Source of the DNA: Pseudorasbora parva
Taxonomy: Eukaryota; Chordata; Actinopteri; Cypriniformes; Gobionidae
Assembly (NCBI RefSeq): GCF_024679245.1
Contig: NC_090184.1
Span: 12,537,233-12,601,232 of the forward strand
Length of the DNA stretch: 64,000 nt
Reading direction: 5' to 3'
A program made the translations under genes and the position numbers. Below are positions 59,337 to 64,000 of this stretch, one piece after another. Below the pieces are notes generated by a model. It ran no database searches, was not told the origin of the DNA, and worked only from the letters and a program-made list of their open reading frames with translations. How positions within the stretch are numbered: the first letter of the stretch is position 1; every line of letters begins with the position of its first letter.

Positions 59337-60284
59337 CAGGGTTGCCAGGTTTTCGCAACAAAACCAGCCCAATGGCCAATCAAAAATAGCCCAAAAGTAG
59401 CCCAATGGCCAATCCAACTAGCCCAATACCAAAAAAAATCAATATAAAACACTCCAATACACATTTTATGGTAGTGTTATGCACTACACACCATTTATAC
59501 TAAAAGATAATTGTATAAGTATAAGTAAGTAACTGTATAAGTAATTGTAAACAGTCTATTTTCATAAATAAAATCATCTTACCTTAAGATTGACAGCTGA
59601 TGAACGTAATGATGAGCTGATGAGCTTAAAAACTTAATGGATGCGGGCGGGAAAATGCAGAATTACAACTCCAGTGGAAGAGAACCACAAACTTGTGAAA
59701 TTCATTTCAAATTAAAAATAATGTAAAATAAACATTGCAAGATATTCCTCATTAAAGGGGTGGGGGGGGGGGTGAAATGCTGTTTCATACATACTGAGCT
59801 TTTTACACTGTTAAAGACTTGGAAATACACTGTTAAAGACTTGTCATACACAGCAGAATTTTCAGAAAATTCTTCTGCGTATGACATTTATTTTTTAAAT
59901 TATTCTTTACCAGCAACAACCCTGGAGAGCACGCATTCGGTTACCATGGAAACAAAAACAGTCGGTGCGCGCCGCAGCACACACACACACACACACACAC
60001 ATTAGCGGACAAGCCCAGCAGTGCCACCGTACCTCACAAAGTGTGCGCTTATCAGCACAGTTATGCTGATACGATATTGCTTTTGTCATCATCCTAGAAT
60101 CCTTGTTATCATTGGTGGAATATGAATTGGCTAAAGTAAAATATTTATTTCAACAGAACCATTTCAGCTAAATATAACTGATGCAATTAGTTAAACCTTT
60201 AACCCGCGGAATAAAAAATCAACCCGCGGCAAGTGGTTAAAAGTAGCCCAATTCCGCGGGAAAACCGCGGACTTGGCAACACTG
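59337..60284. mobile_element. hAT-like non-autonomous element
   Basis: CAGGGTTGCCAGG at the left and CTTGGCAACACTG at the right are imperfect inverse ends. The 8-bp duplication gtccgggc is perfect (59329-59336 and 60285-60292). Subterminal 'tagcccaat(g)' motifs repeat four times at 59389-59428 and recur near the right end. 59755-59990 looks like a further inserted repeat (ttaaaggggtgggggg..). Confidence 0.93.
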
Positions 60285-61790
<1,506 letters not shown>

Positions 61791-61914
61791 TGTTTGTAAT
61801 CATTTGGAGTAAATCCGGGACTACACTTCACTTTACTTGTTAGGTCTATCTCATCTATTTCATCTTTGTTAATAAAAATGAGAAGAAATATGCAATAAAA
61901 AACAGTAATAGAAA

Positions 61915-64000
<2,086 letters not shown>

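Overview
The window looks like vertebrate, and specifically teleost (probably cyprinid) fish, chromosomal DNA. It is AT-rich and intron-containing, with long TG, TA and TAA microsatellites. Nearly all of it is transposable-element sequence of families typical of cyprinids: Tc1/mariner, hAT, Harbinger, piggyBac, L2- and L1-type LINEs, DIRS, a 5S-derived SINE3 and a tRNA-derived SINE. These calls come from recognising families by eye; no database search was run.

Only two host genes can be supported. (1) The last three coding exons of a 14-3-3 gene, closest to the beta isoform, lie on the + strand at 2381-3103, with a 3' UTR to about 3.67 kb. Its earlier exons are upstream of the window. (2) A complete 11-exon gene on the - strand (30345 down to 26389) encodes a secreted three-domain rhamnose-binding lectin of 316 residues. 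No long ORF betrays it because each exon is at most 139 nt; it was found by reading splice sites and the repeated YGR and DPC motifs. About 5.7 kb to its right (36007-37320) lies a partial duplicate of its 5' part that kept the TATA box and an exon-2 remnant but lost the start-codon exon.

Layout: 0-3.7 kb, Tc1 end, intron and 14-3-3 exons. 4.2-8.8 kb, a Tc1 element split by an L2-type LINE. 8.9-12.4 kb, a second Tc1 split by a TTAA element and a hAT element. 12.6-17.3 kb, L1, piggyBac, SINE and Tc1 relics. 17.3-22.0 kb, an L2-type LINE split by a SINE and by a 1.8-kb TIR element, itself split by a hAT. 22-25.2 kb, a TTAA element with a nested hAT, then SINE3 and another Tc1 relic. 26.1-30.4 kb, the lectin gene. 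31-37.3 kb, LINE ORF1, MITEs and the lectin duplicate. 37.3-43.7 kb, an LTR beside a four-layer nest of DNA transposons and the second copy of the 1.8-kb TIR family. 44-48 kb, a long TG tract and a 542-bp tandem duplication. 48.6-51.6 kb, a broken DIRS-like retroelement. 52.5-54 kb, a satellite of about 226 bp with alternating unit types. 54-57.3 kb, a hAT-like MITE and a 46-bp minisatellite. 57.3-60.3 kb, a THAP-bearing element and two further TIR elements. 60.8-64 kb, TA tracts, a hAT with a nested repeat, and a Tc1 carrying a hairpin MITE.

There is no prokaryote-style operon, CRISPR array or defence system. The most novel-looking items are the 1.8-kb CCCATACGG family, whose 2-bp target duplication is supported by a restored reading frame, and the tandem structures found inside several elements. 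The order of insertions can be read directly from target-site duplications.
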